A stretch of DNA of 60,081 nt from an uncultured Clostridia bacterium (GTDB taxonomy: Bacteria > Bacillota > Clostridia > TANB77 > CAG-508). The position numbers and the translations under genes are program-made. This document shows, one piece after another, positions 18,217-28,055 of the stretch; position 1 is the first letter of the stretch; every line of letters begins with the position of its first letter. The stretch covers positions 1 through 60,081 of the forward strand of contig CAQYCU010000001.1 in NCBI GenBank assembly GCA_948919095.1, given 5' to 3'. The notes under the pieces were generated by a model that had not been told where the DNA came from, made no database searches, and saw only the letters and a program-made list of their open reading frames with translations.

Positions 18217-18912
18217 TTAATTTTCTTCATAACCAATAGTGTTGGGTTCACTAATTTCATCATCCGTAATAGAGTCAAAATTGTACTCATAATTAGTAAT
18301 ATATTCTTTTTTATTATTATTGTTTTCTTTTGTGATCTCAATTACTTTCATTGTTAATCCAGTTTCTTTATCTATATATGCTTTCGTTGATATAACATCT
18401 TGTAACATTAATTGATTTCCACTTAATTTTCCATCTATAACATAATATTCTTTTCCATCTATTGTTTCTGTAGAAACTTTTGAAGTAATACATTTTATAA
18501 GTTTATCTATAAAAGAATTTGTGTCAATGGTATTATTTATTTTTGCAACTCTCAAGGCATCCATACTATTAACATCAGTTACTGTTACTTTTTTAGTTTC
18601 TTCAAAAAAGGTATAATTCTTACATTCGTTTCCATTTTTTAATTGAATAACTGTCATTGGTTTATCTTTATACTTTATTATTAACTTATCTATATCATTT
18701 TTAATAAATCTTTCTGTTATTGACTTTTCTGAATCTATTTTAGAATACATATTCTCACTTTTTTCATACTTGCTAATTTTTTCTTGTAAATCATTAAATA
18801 TTATAACTTTTCTAATCGTATTTATTGCAAAAATAACTAATAATATTACTAATATTGCAACGATTATTTTCCATAATTTTATTTTTTCTTTTTCCATAAT
18901 TTTATCCTCCAA
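18217..18912 (-). CDS. Membrane-anchored extracytoplasmic protein
   Basis: About 231 aa; the second methionine (MEKEKIKLWK, residue 6) may be the true start. One signal anchor near residues 14-34 (IIVAILVILLVIFAINTIR), then an extracellular domain of about 190 residues made of alternating strands (MTVIQLKNGNECKNYTF; EYYVIDGKLSGNQLML; KAYIDKETGLTMKVIEIT). The strand pattern recalls lipoprotein-carrier-like folds of the LolA type, but this is only a resemblance. Placed beside the ABC operon, it may be an accessory subunit. Confidence 0.6.
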   Translation of the reverse strand: MEDKIMEKEKIKLWKIIVAILVILLVIFAINTIRKVIIFNDLQEKISKYEKSENMYSKIDSEKSITERFIKNDIDKLIIKYKDKPMTVIQLKNGNECKNYTFFEETKKVTVTDVNSMDALRVAKINNTIDTNSFIDKLIKCITSKVSTETIDGKEYYVIDGKLSGNQLMLQDVISTKAYIDKETGLTMKVIEITKENNNNKKEYITNYEYNFDSITDDEISEPNTIGYEEN

Positions 18913-19125
18913 TTTCTATTTGCATTATAATAGATTCTTTAATAAATATCAAGTTAATTTATGTATGTTTTTTGTATTCTCTTATATGTTTTTTTATACT
19001 CTAAAAATCAAATACTAGCTAAATCATCTATATACATTAGCAATAAATTTTGAATTATGCAATATTTTATATATCTTTACATATAAGACGAAGCAAGTTC
19101 ATTTTCGTTACATTTTTTGTAAAAT

Positions 19126-19863
19126 TTATTTTAAATATTTATTATATAATTCTTTTGCATTATTAATTGCATCCTCTTTAGATATTCCACTTTGTTGATA
19201 AGGATATATTGTGTAATCTCCCTTTTTTAAATAAATTCTCCAATTAGCAGAAAAATTATTTCCACAATAATCCACAAAATTATTTATAATATCCATTGCT
19301 TTTTCTAGTTCTTCATATGAATCTATTTTCATATATGTATCATAGTCTAAAATATCTTCTGTTTTATTTTCGATTATTATAAAATTTTCTTTTTCTTTAC
19401 TTTCCCATCTTTCAAAGTAATATTTATGACAATTATCAGAATAATCTTCGCTTAAACTTCCAAATTTTCTTATGGCAGTAAATTGAATTTCGTTATTATC
19501 TGATACTTGAAAAACATATTTGCCATTTTCTTTTTCATCTATATCTTTATAGATTAAATCAATTTTTGTATTATACATATTTTCTATTGTTTTTTCTGGT
19601 TTTACATTTGTTTTTGCATTTATATTAGAAATAATCAAGTCAAAAATCAAGAGAACGCTAGCTATAACTATTATAATAGTTATAATTTCTCCAATTTTAA
19701 TTGTTTTTCCTGCTATTTTCATTCCTTTTACAATAGTGTTTACTCCTTTGTATTCTCTTTTTTCGCCTATTTCTGAAAAATCTACTCTAAACTTTTCCTT
19801 TTGTTCTTCTTTTCTTCTTTCTTGCCATTTTTCTAATTCTTCCCAATCTTCTTTATTTCCCAT
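19126..19863 (-). CDS. Membrane protein of unknown function
   Basis: A 245-aa protein: an acidic, tryptophan-containing cytoplasmic start (MGNKEDWEELEKWQERRKEE), one membrane segment near 60-80 (IITIIIVIASVLLIFDLII) and an extracytoplasmic domain ending in a helical KEDAINNAKELYNKYLK. The gene is monocistronic with a weak hairpin (19919-19942) before it. No family recognised. Its place next to the transporter genes is the only hint of function. Confidence 0.5.
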   Translation of the reverse strand: MGNKEDWEELEKWQERRKEEQKEKFRVDFSEIGEKREYKGVNTIVKGMKIAGKTIKIGEIITIIIVIASVLLIFDLIISNINAKTNVKPEKTIENMYNTKIDLIYKDIDEKENGKYVFQVSDNNEIQFTAIRKFGSLSEDYSDNCHKYYFERWESKEKENFIIIENKTEDILDYDTYMKIDSYEELEKAMDIINNFVDYCGNNFSANWRIYLKKGDYTIYPYQQSGISKEDAINNAKELYNKYLK

Positions 19864-19957
19864 ATTTTATCCCTCTAATCTTCACTACAAATGACTACTT
19901 CTTGTTTGTATTATAACAAAGGACAGGTAATTATCTGCCCTACTTATTAATTTTATT

Positions 19958-20302
19958 TTATTCAATAACTCCTGCTATACATTTATTAAACATATACATT
20001 TCTATACTTATTATTTGCTCATTTTCTTTTGTTACATCTTTTTTTACATTTACTTTATAGCCTAATCCTTGATATATTATTGTTTTATATGTCAAATCTG
20101 TTTCTTCCATTTTTATTGCAAATATTGGCTCTCTAAAGCTATGTACTCTGTTCATATCTATTGATAATATGATACAATATAAAGTTACTATAATTATTAT
20201 AATAGATAACACTATTTTTAAAGTTTTTTTACAAAATTTAATTACCAAAAGCATTGCTAACAATAATATTATAAAAATTCCTATCATAAAAATTCCTATC
20301 AT
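19958..20302 (-). CDS. Small two-segment membrane protein
   Basis: A 114-aa protein with two adjoining N-terminal membrane segments (residues 1-20 and 28-50) and a hydrophilic end of about 60 residues. The start codon region lies inside a 15-base tandem repeat, so several in-frame ATG codons are possible (MIGIFMIGIF...). Function unknown. Confidence 0.5.
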   Translation of the reverse strand: MIGIFMIGIFIILLLAMLLVIKFCKKTLKIVLSIIIIIVTLYCIILSIDMNRVHSFREPIFAIKMEETDLTYKTIIYQGLGYKVNVKKDVTKENEQIISIEMYMFNKCIAGVIE

Positions 20303-20309
20303 AAAAATT
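20278..20309. repeat. Tandem repeat at a start codon
   Basis: The 15-base unit CCTATCATAAAAATT occurs just over twice in direct tandem, spanning the start of the small membrane protein. Each unit adds the five residues MIGIF, so unit number changes the N-terminus without breaking the frame. Confidence 0.75.
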
Positions 20310-20373
20310 CCTCCTATTAGACAAATTACTTGTTATGATGATTATACCATAGAATAAAATAATTAACAACATC

Positions 20374-20446
20374 AAAAAACAAAATGGTACTAACCCATCA
20401 AAAACAAAATGGTACTAACCCAACTTTGAGTTAGTACCATTTTTCA
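20374..20446. terminator. Terminator with a duplicated arm
   Basis: AAATGGTACTAA (about 20405-20416) pairs with TTAGTACCATTT (about 20433-20444). A direct copy of the left arm with its flank (AAAACAAAATGGTACTAACC) lies about 25 bases further left, so two alternative left arms compete for one right arm. Confidence 0.75.
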
Positions 20447-20455
20447 TCTTTTCTT

Positions 20456-20644
20456 TTATTTAGAATAAACCACTCTTTTTATTTCACTATTTATTATTAT
20501 CTTATTACCTATTGTAGTTCCATTGGAATCTACTATTTCTACAAAATACTCATTATTTTCTTTAATATCTAAAATCGTTGCTTTATTGTCATTCTTCAAT
20601 TCTACTACATCAAATCTCTTATATCTCATTTGTTCCCTCTCCAC
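20456..20644 (-). CDS. Small beta-rich ICE protein
   Basis: A 62-aa protein with alternating strands: RYKRFDVVELKNDNKATIL, EYFVEIVDSNGTTIGN, EIKRVVYSK. It resembles small SH3-like (DUF4926/DUF4314-type) proteins found in ICEs, but the match is not certain. The probable start is MRYKRFD (residue 6) or the first Met. It is downstream of the CHAP hydrolase gene. Confidence 0.5.
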   Translation of the reverse strand: MEREQMRYKRFDVVELKNDNKATILDIKENNEYFVEIVDSNGTTIGNKIIINSEIKRVVYSK

Positions 20645-20679
20645 TATTTACTTATATAACATTTTTTAAAATATTTCAA

Positions 20680-22309
20680 CTAATATAATGGTGTTCCATA
20701 TCCTAATATGACACCACTATTTATATCATAATCTTTTTGTTTACACATATCTCCGCTTGAATTACCCTCTATTGTATAAACTCTGCCATTTTGTGTCTTT
20801 TCTACAATACCAACGTGATCTGCTTGTCCATCATTGCTATCTGCCCAATCAAAAAATATGATATCTCCGTGCTTTTGGGGTATAGCCTTGTTCTTGCCAT
20901 AATCCACAAGTTTTAAACCAAGCAACTCCCTCACTTTCACAACCTGCAAATTTTGGAATAGTACCACTTTCTATATAACCACATTCGTTTGCACACCAAC
21001 TGACAAAACAAGCACACCATTCTACTCTTGAATTAAAACCATACCAAGACCAGTAAGGTTGACCTCCAACATTTCCAACTTGTGCTAAAGCAACCTTTAC
21101 AATATCACTACTTCCTGTTGATGTACCATATAAAACATAAGACCACATATAATTGTACTCATCTTTTTGTAATTCTGCTATTTGTTCTCTTTGTTTGCTA
21201 TTGAAATTATACTTTTGTATCATTTCATCAACTGATTTATTTTGAATATCTATATATAAAATTTTTTTTTTAACTTTTTCTTTTTTCATATTTCCTTTAT
21301 CATCTGTTGTTTCAATTTCTTTTTCTTGTGTTTCTACTTTTGATGTTATAATATTCATCTCCCAAAATATAGTTTTCAGTTTGTTAATTTTATTATCATC
21401 AAGAGTTACAACATCTGCCCTATCATCTCCATTGCTTACTAAAACTGTATAAACACATAGAATATCTTTCCATTCTGCCCTATTAGACTTTATTTCATAT
21501 TCATCGTGTTCGTTATTCTTTTGAATATCTGTAATTTTATTTGTAAATTCAATATTTATTTCACTTATTACAGAACTCATTGTTTTATCTCCTACACCAT
21601 CTTCACTTGAAAAAAATATTCCAAATATAGAACTACAAATGAGTGCTATTAAGCATATTAAAATTATTATAACAAAGGCTACCCACCCTCCTGCTATAAT
21701 TGCAGAAATAAGTGCTTTAGTTCCTGCAATTATTGCTTTAATTGTTGCAATAGTTGCTTTTACTGCCAATTTTATACCTTTAGCCGTTGCTTTTGCAGTA
21801 GCTTTCGCAATTTGATATGTTTTTTTTGCACCTTTTACAGTTGCTTTCGCAGTTTTTTTGCCTGTTTTATATGCCCCTTTTATAGTTTTCCCTGTTGTTT
21901 TATATGTTGCCTTTCCAGTTTGTTCTGCTTTTTTTATTGTTTTCTGTGATGTTTTAATATTTTGCCTTGCTGTCTTTTCAGCTTGTTTTATACTTCTATT
22001 TTGTATCTTTTGTTTTATTTTTTGACTACCATTTTTTATATTTTGTATTGTTTCTCTTGTTGCTTTTCTTCCATATCTGTCAAAATTATTTATAGCTTTA
22101 TCAGTTGCAATTCTTGTTTCTTTTGAAATTCTGTTTATACTGTAATTGTTAGGGTTTGTATCTTCATTTTCATTTGTATTGTTTCTTTCTTTTATGTTTA
22201 TCAAATTATCTTTTAATTTTGTTTTATAAATTGCTTTCCTGTCTATTTTCTTTATGGGTATTTCATTTTTTTCTTTTTGCTTTATTTTTATATCTGGCAC
22301 ATATAACAC
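20680..22309 (-). CDS. Conjugation CHAP-type peptidoglycan hydrolase (one CGG +1 site)
   Basis: A 542-aa cell-wall hydrolase that opens peptidoglycan for the conjugation channel. The N-terminal 100 residues are charged; residues about 100-190 hold Lys/Ala/Thr-rich repeats (KTTGKTIKGAYKTGKKT); a membrane segment is near 205-230. The C-terminal CHAP domain has the catalytic Cys in WCACFVSW, His in ADHVGIVE and Asn in EGNSSG. The frame breaks at 20867-20869 (GCA CGG A). Skipping the C gives YTPKAGDIIFFDW, the usual sequence at this place. It is 3 bases behind the sortase gene in the same operon. Confidence 0.9.
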
Positions 22310-22312
22310 CTC

Positions 22313-23038
22313 CTACATACTTTTTCTTGCAACAACTACTAATCTTCCATTTTGATTTGAATATTCACAAGTTGATAATGTTATAAGTTTATCTCCATAT
22401 ACTGCTATTTCTTCTGTATCATAAAAAGAAAGCTCTTTACACTTATCTACAAATGTATTGAACTCTCTTTCATTTTCTGCATCATAAAATTTGTAATATT
22501 GAAAACCTGTATATGCAACTGTTTTAAATACTGCAATTATTTTATATTCTGCTTTTTTCTTCATTGTATAAAATTTTATGTTTTTGTGGTTATTGTAATA
22601 TTCTTTTGATTTATAATTTTCTAACTCTCCAAACATTTTATTTCCGTTTATGTGATGACCATATATTATTAAGTTATCACTATTTTCTATATTGCAATTT
22701 TCTGCTATATATGGTGTCCCTAAAATTGAATATTGCTTGTAAAAATTTCTTCTTAAATAATAATTTGGTCTTTCTTTTGTTTGCATTATTGGATAATCTA
22801 TATTAGTATTTTCTATTTTTATCCAACCTACAATATCATTGTTAATTTTATATAGTTCTTTCATATTTACTACATCTTCTTTTGTATCTTCTGCATTTTC
22901 TTTTGCAACATCTATTATTTCTTCAAATATTTCTTCTTGTTCATATTCTTCTTTTTTATCTTTAAAAATAAAAAAAATACTAATAAGCATTATGCCTATT
23001 AGTAATAACACAAATAATATTTTTATAATTTTCTTCAA
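22313..23038 (-). CDS. Class B sortase
   Basis: A 241-aa transpeptidase with an N-terminal membrane anchor (residues 5-25), the sortase core with catalytic His in IIYGHHINGNKMF, catalytic Cys in TLSTCEYS and the partner Arg in GRLVVVAR. The spacing and TLSTC motif are those of sortase B. It probably anchors the ICE-encoded adhesin, whose cell-wall motif TPKTG appears only after CGG recoding. It sits directly upstream of the CHAP hydrolase gene. Confidence 0.92.
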   Translation of the reverse strand: MKKIIKILFVLLLIGIMLISIFFIFKDKKEEYEQEEIFEEIIDVAKENAEDTKEDVVNMKELYKINNDIVGWIKIENTNIDYPIMQTKERPNYYLRRNFYKQYSILGTPYIAENCNIENSDNLIIYGHHINGNKMFGELENYKSKEYYNNHKNIKFYTMKKKAEYKIIAVFKTVAYTGFQYYKFYDAENEREFNTFVDKCKELSFYDTEEIAVYGDKLITLSTCEYSNQNGRLVVVARKSM

Positions 23039-23082
23039 ACTTTATCACTTCCAATCACTAAAATGTTTTTTGTTTTATAAAC

Positions 23083-23115
23083 GACTAATGGCTAGTGATT
23101 TCTCACTAGCCATTA
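23083..23115. terminator. Terminator hairpin and short direct repeat
   Basis: TAATGGCTAGTGA pairs with TCACTAGCCATTA around a 4-base loop. Just to the right, AAACATAGCAAT occurs twice (about 23116 and 23143) around a small GAAAC/GTTTC hairpin. Confidence 0.8.
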
Positions 23116-23221
23116 AACATAGCAATTACTGAAACTTTCGTTTCAAACATAGCAATCTTTATTGATTACTTTTTATAATACTATGATACTATATTTTACT
23201 TCAAAAGTCAATTATTTATAC

Positions 23222-23947
23222 CTAAAATTCTTCACTAATTTTTTTAGATATTTCATTCATATATTCTCCGTCTATTCTTCCTATTGTCCCAGAAAAATTC
23301 AACCTTAATAAACTAACTTTTCTTATTCTTGTTATATTTGCCCATCTCATCATCTTTTTAAATCCACTTATATCATTTAATTGTACAATTTCCGTAATCT
23401 TATTTTTTCTTGCTTCGCATTCTTTTTCTGATATTTTACCATCTGCAAGTATTTTTTCTAATTTTTCATATTCTATTGGTTTTTTTGATGATACAGGTAG
23501 CACAAATAAATCTTTATCAAAATTCTTCAATATAACTGCTGGATGCATTCCTCCAAATTCATTTCCTATATTAAAGCCAAAATCTATCCAAACTACATTG
23601 CCTCTTTTTAGCACAGCTTTTTTTGTAATTAACATTGTATCTTCATAAGAAATATTAGTATTATTAAAAACATAATAATTTTTTTGACGAATATAGTTAT
23701 TATCAATTATCTGTTTTAAATTTTTATTTGCCTTTTTATAGCTAAATTCATCTATCTTGTACTTTGGCAATGTATATTTTACTATATTTTTATAAATATA
23801 ATTATCATCTTTTTCATTTTCTATTTTATCTGTTTTTGACTCTATCCACGAAAAATATAACTTACCTCGTTTTAAATCGTTCTCTGAAGTTAATAATTTT
23901 TTAAATTGTCTTAATTTCTTTAGACAACTTACATATACTTTTTTCAA
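23222..23947 (-). CDS. PemK/MazF-like protein with long N-terminal extension
   Basis: A 241-aa protein. The C-terminal about 120 residues have the PemK fold pattern: KRGNVVWIDFGFNIGNEFGGMHPAVILKN, then LFVLPVSS, and near the end ITEIVQLND and MRWANITRIRKVSLLRL. The first 115 residues are basic and helical (KKLRQFKKLLTSENDLKRG...), an extension normal toxins lack. No antitoxin is adjacent. It could be an RNA-binding regulator or an RNase of the element. Family moderate, activity unknown. Confidence 0.75.
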   Translation of the reverse strand: MKKVYVSCLKKLRQFKKLLTSENDLKRGKLYFSWIESKTDKIENEKDDNYIYKNIVKYTLPKYKIDEFSYKKANKNLKQIIDNNYIRQKNYYVFNNTNISYEDTMLITKKAVLKRGNVVWIDFGFNIGNEFGGMHPAVILKNFDKDLFVLPVSSKKPIEYEKLEKILADGKISEKECEARKNKITEIVQLNDISGFKKMMRWANITRIRKVSLLRLNFSGTIGRIDGEYMNEISKKISEEF

Positions 23948-24025
23948 TTATATAGTTCTCCTTTTTTTTCTTTTTCTACAATTATACCACATATTTTGAT
24001 AAATTCCATATATAAATAATATTTT

Positions 24026-26372
24026 TTATAAAACTTCTTTCGGCTTCGTTGTCATTAGTTTATATAGTTCTGTGTTTTTTGGAAATTTATTTTCAAATGG
24101 CACTATTGAATTTCTTACTTTTATTAGTCCCGCTCCTATTCCAGAGTTTGTAATAAAATTCAATTCTGTATCTGGTATATGCAATAATTCGGCTAGTTTA
24201 TCTCTATCTGATGTTGATTGATTTAACATTATTATAAGTTCACTATTAGATAGCATCAATTTTGCTTTTTTATTTTCTATTATTTCCTCTATATTTTGCG
24301 TAATTCCAGTTGCACACCCTCCGTATTTTCTTATTCTTTTCCATAGTTTACTCATAAATAATGAAGTATATTGATGTTGGAATAACAAGTATATTTCATC
24401 TATGAAAATATATGTTGTTTTTCCTGCTTTCCTATTTTTTGAAATTCTATTGATGATATTGTCTAATATAACAAGCATTCCTACTGGCATTAGTTGCTCT
24501 CCCAAATCAATTATATCATAGCAAATTAGTCTATTGTTTACTTGCACATTAGTTGGTTTTGCAAAAGTGTTCAAACTTCCCTTTGTAAATAATTCTATTG
24601 ATAATGCTATATCTTTTGCTTGTCTTTCATCTTGTTTTAATAACACTTGTCTAAAATCTTCAAGTGTTGGTGCTACTCCTTGATAATTTCTATCTTTATA
24701 ATCTGCATATACTTCTTTTACACACCTATCTATCAATGTTTTATGACCACTTATTTCTGTATCATTTCCCATTATTTGCTCACATAAAGATAATACAAAC
24801 TCTGCCTTGTCTTTTGTTGGGTCTTTTCCCTCGCCATAGTTTTGATTTATGTCTAAAGCATTTATATGATTATTGCTATTTGCTGATATTTTAATTACCT
24901 CTCCACCTAAATTTTGAATAAGTGATTTGTATTCCGCTTCTGGATCAATAATAATTATATCTGCATCTTTATCTTTTAATGCTATTTCTGTTATTTCTTG
25001 TTTAGCAGTAAAACTTTTTCCACTACCGACTTACACCCAAAATAAAAGAGTTACCATTTAGCAACTCGTGTCTATTTATTAGTATCATATTTTTTGAAAT
25101 AACATTTTTTCCATAGTAAATTCCGTGTGTATCTTGTACCTCTTGTACTTTCATTGGCATAAATACAGATAAACTCTCGGTTGTTAATGTTCTTGTTACT
25201 TCTATCTTTTTTACACCATAAGGCATTACTGTATTTAGTCCATCTAATTGTTGGTACTTTAATTCTCCTAACTGACATAGATGTTTTCCTGCTATGCTCT
25301 TTAATGTTTCTGTGTCATTGTCAAGTTCTTCTTTTGTATCTGCAGTATGCACAATAGTTATTGTTGCTAGAAACATTTTCTGGTCGCGTGTTACTAGGTC
25401 ATCCAAAAACTCTTTGCTTTCTTCTCTTTGTTTTTGTAACTCGTATGGTATTTCTGCTGAAAAGTTATTGTTTTCATTTTGACTTTTTTGCCACCTTGCA
25501 ATATTAGTTTCTACACCCATTCTTTTATTCTCTGCCATTTTTATTGCTTCTTCCATTGGAACTGGTTTCATATCTATACTTAACATCATATTTTTATTTA
25601 ATTCTGTTAGTTCTGATATAATATCATCTCTAATAAAGTTTGCAAACTCTTTTATAAATAATACTCTACCATATCTATTACCCATTTTGAAATAATCTGT
25701 TTTAAATTCAAAAGTGTCTGGACAAATATAATCTTTAAAACTATGTCCTTTTTGCATTGTTGCTTTCATATCAAAACTATACAAATCTTCTTCGCCACTT
25801 CTAAAGAAATCATAAAATATTCTTAATCTTTCCTTTATATCTAATTCTGTTAGTTTTGAATCAAGTTTTGCAAACGAATTTCCTAGTTCTGTTTCTGTCC
25901 TATTAAAATAATTATTTGCATCTTCAAGGTGTTTCTTATCAATAGTAATAGTTAAAAACTTATCTTGTATAATACCTTGTGCTTCTGTTGAGTTATGCAA
26001 TAACATATCATTGATTTCTTTTCTATATTTTGTTAGTTTATCATTTCCTACTGGTATTTTTACTTTATTTTCAAAGTCAATTTTATTCAATTTTCTATTG
26101 ATTATTGTTATTTTGGGAAAACACGCATAATCAAGTAAATTTAATATGCTTCCATATCCTAAAAACATTCTTTCTTGTTCTTCTCGCCCTGCTACCATAT
26201 AGTTTAGATCTTTAAATCTAAATGTTTTTGAATATTTATTCCACCCAACTTGAAATGTTCCATCTTCGTATATTTTCTTTATTGGTATTGCTTGTTGCAC
26301 ACTTCTTGGTACTTTGTTGCTTTCCTTTTCTTTTTTTATTTTTAGCATTTCTAATATTTTTTGTAGTTTCAC
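24026..26372 (-). CDS. virB4: VirB4-like conjugation ATPase (one CGG +1 site)
   Basis: A 781-aa ATPase that energises the type IV secretion channel. The first about 440 residues are the VirB4 N-domain. The Walker A is split by the frame break at 25026-25028 (AGT CGG TAG). Skipping the C gives GVSGSGKSFTA. Afterwards come Walker B (TTYIFIDEIYLLF) and the arginine-containing ATGITQNIEE block. The GTG start has AAGGAGG 9 bases upstream and lies inside the prgI reading frame. Without the shift the protein would end before its ATP-binding site. Confidence 0.92.
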
Positions 26373-26727
26373 TTTTCATTTCCTCCTTTTCAATTCTCTT
26401 ATACTCTGGTTTTAAAAGTTCATAATACATATTTTCTGGTTTGAATAATAATACTTTTGGCATTAAAATTTCTGATTTTATAAAGGCTATTATAAATTTT
26501 TCTGCTGTCATTCCATTGTATTTAACAAATCCTAATACAGCAAATGGAACAGCACCTAATATACATACCCACGATAGAGTTTCTAACCCCATATAGTTTC
26601 TTAACAAGAAATACAATAATACTGCTACTCCACAAGCAAGTAGAGAAAATATAAATTGCCTCATAGATAGTCCAAAAAATATTGATTCTTTATATTCTCT
26701 TATCTCTTTGTTTATTTTTATTTCCAT
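26236..26727 (-). CDS. PrgI-family membrane protein
   Basis: A 163-aa PrgI-type component of Gram-positive conjugation systems. It has KINKEIREYKESIFFGLSMRQ at the start, two membrane segments near residues 26-70, and the conserved TAEKFI...PKVLLFKPENMYYE block. The last about 45 residues are lysine and asparagine rich and share 137 bases with the start of the VirB4 gene in another frame, an unusually long overlap. Encoded between the 289-aa ICE protein and VirB4, as in Tn1549-like elements. Confidence 0.88.
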   Translation of the reverse strand: MEIKINKEIREYKESIFFGLSMRQFIFSLLACGVAVLLYFLLRNYMGLETLSWVCILGAVPFAVLGFVKYNGMTAEKFIIAFIKSEILMPKVLLFKPENMYYELLKPEYKRIEKEEMKSETTKNIRNAKNKKRKGKQQSTKKCATSNTNKENIRRWNISSWVE

Positions 26728-26730
26728 TTG

Positions 26731-27600
26731 CTATCTTGCCCCCTTTATTCTTGCCATTTGTTGTTCTAATGATGCTACTTGTCTATTAAATTCATCATTT
26801 ACACCTTTAAATATATCTCGCATATATTCGTGTATTTTTGTGCTACTTCTTTTATTTGTTGTAACTCTGTATGAATAATTACCAGTTGCAAAATCATAAT
26901 CTACTAACCTATTATTTATAAAGCCTTGTGTTGCAAGTGGAATTTTTATTCCATATCGTTTTGCTAAATATAAAAAGCAATTTTGAGTTGTTAGTCCGTT
27001 TTCATAGTTATTGTTTTTATAATATTCTAAATCTTGTGATTCCACATTTTTGTTATATCTAATTTGTGTTTTTATCTTTTCAACATCACTTTCAAATTTG
27101 TTATTAACTTTCTCAACTTTTGCTTTCTGTTCATCTTCTATTCTTTTTTTATTTGCTTCGCTTTCTTGTCTATTTTTTTGTATTATTGTTTCTCTACATA
27201 CTTTTGCTTTTTCATAAATTTCTGGATAGTATATTGAAACATACTTTAATTCACACATATTAAAATATCTACCATTTTCAACTTTCTTATAAAAAAAATC
27301 TTTTAAATTTATTTTAGATAATTTCTCCATAACATTTCTGCAATAAACTGTACTTTCAACAAGAGTTTGGTCTAAAACTGCATTTATAAAATGTTCAAAT
27401 TCTATTCCTGCAATATTCATTTTCCAATATTCATTGTTTTTATCTTTTATTAGCATTTCTTGAAATCTCTCATCTCGTTCTGTCTTTAATACTGCAAATT
27501 CTTGACCTTGATAATCAACTTTTGAAACAATTTTATTTGCTTTTATTAGTTTATTATCTTCAATAATCCATACTTTCTCTATATTATCTCGTACTACCAT
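26731..27600 (-). CDS. Conserved ICE protein with coiled coil
   Basis: A 289-aa protein. An N-terminal beta-rich part (EKVWIIEDNKLIKANKIVSKVDYQGQ) is followed by a helical middle with a coiled coil near 135-175 (KKRIEDEQKAKVEKVNNKFESDVEKI) and a C-terminus ending in RQVASLEQQMARIKG. It lies 3 bases upstream of prgI in the conjugation operon. I know no function; the position suggests a cytoplasmic accessory of the transfer apparatus. Confidence 0.6.
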   Translation of the reverse strand: MVVRDNIEKVWIIEDNKLIKANKIVSKVDYQGQEFAVLKTERDERFQEMLIKDKNNEYWKMNIAGIEFEHFINAVLDQTLVESTVYCRNVMEKLSKINLKDFFYKKVENGRYFNMCELKYVSIYYPEIYEKAKVCRETIIQKNRQESEANKKRIEDEQKAKVEKVNNKFESDVEKIKTQIRYNKNVESQDLEYYKNNNYENGLTTQNCFLYLAKRYGIKIPLATQGFINNRLVDYDFATGNYSYRVTTNKRSSTKIHEYMRDIFKGVNDEFNRQVASLEQQMARIKGAR

Positions 27601-27612
27601 AACTACTCCTTT

Positions 27613-27990
27613 CTATCTTTCTTTATCTTTCTTCTTTTCATTAGTTTCTTTAATATTATCTAATTTCTTTTTTGTTGCTTCATATTCTGCTTCTGTTAAA
27701 TAACTATACAATTTCAAAAAATTGTCTTTACTTAATTCAACAAAATCCCTCATTTTCTCTTTATCATCAATAAAATCTAAATTTTTTTCATCTTTTTTTA
27801 TTTTTGAATATAATACTTCTTTTGGTGCAATTTCTTCTAATTGTATCATTCCATATTTACTTTTAGAAATTTTACATATATCATCTAATTCTAAATAGCC
27901 TAATAATGCATTTAAACTTTCTAATAAAGCATCTTCATTGCTATAATATGGTCCTCCACCATCTCCACCGTGATAAATAACTTCTTGCAA
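27613..27990 (-). CDS. Hypothetical ICE protein, start uncertain
   Basis: At least 125 aa, acidic and helical, with a glycine-rich early stretch (IYHGGDGGGPYYSNEDALL). The given start is a TTG without a ribosome site. The frame stays open upstream, and a perfect AGGAGG stands 7 bases before an ATT codon at 28042-28044, which would add 18 residues (…INKRQTIKYLDRVLQE…). That AGGAGG overlaps the stop codon of the TrbL gene. A rare ATT start is therefore plausible. Function unknown. Confidence 0.6.
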   Translation of the reverse strand: MQEVIYHGGDGGGPYYSNEDALLESLNALLGYLELDDICKISKSKYGMIQLEEIAPKEVLYSKIKKDEKNLDFIDDKEKMRDFVELSKDNFLKLYSYLTEAEYEATKKKLDNIKETNEKKKDKER

Positions 27991-28055
27991 AACTCTATCA
28001 AGATATTTAATTGTCTGTCTTTTATTTATACTACTGTTTTTAATTATTTTTCCTC

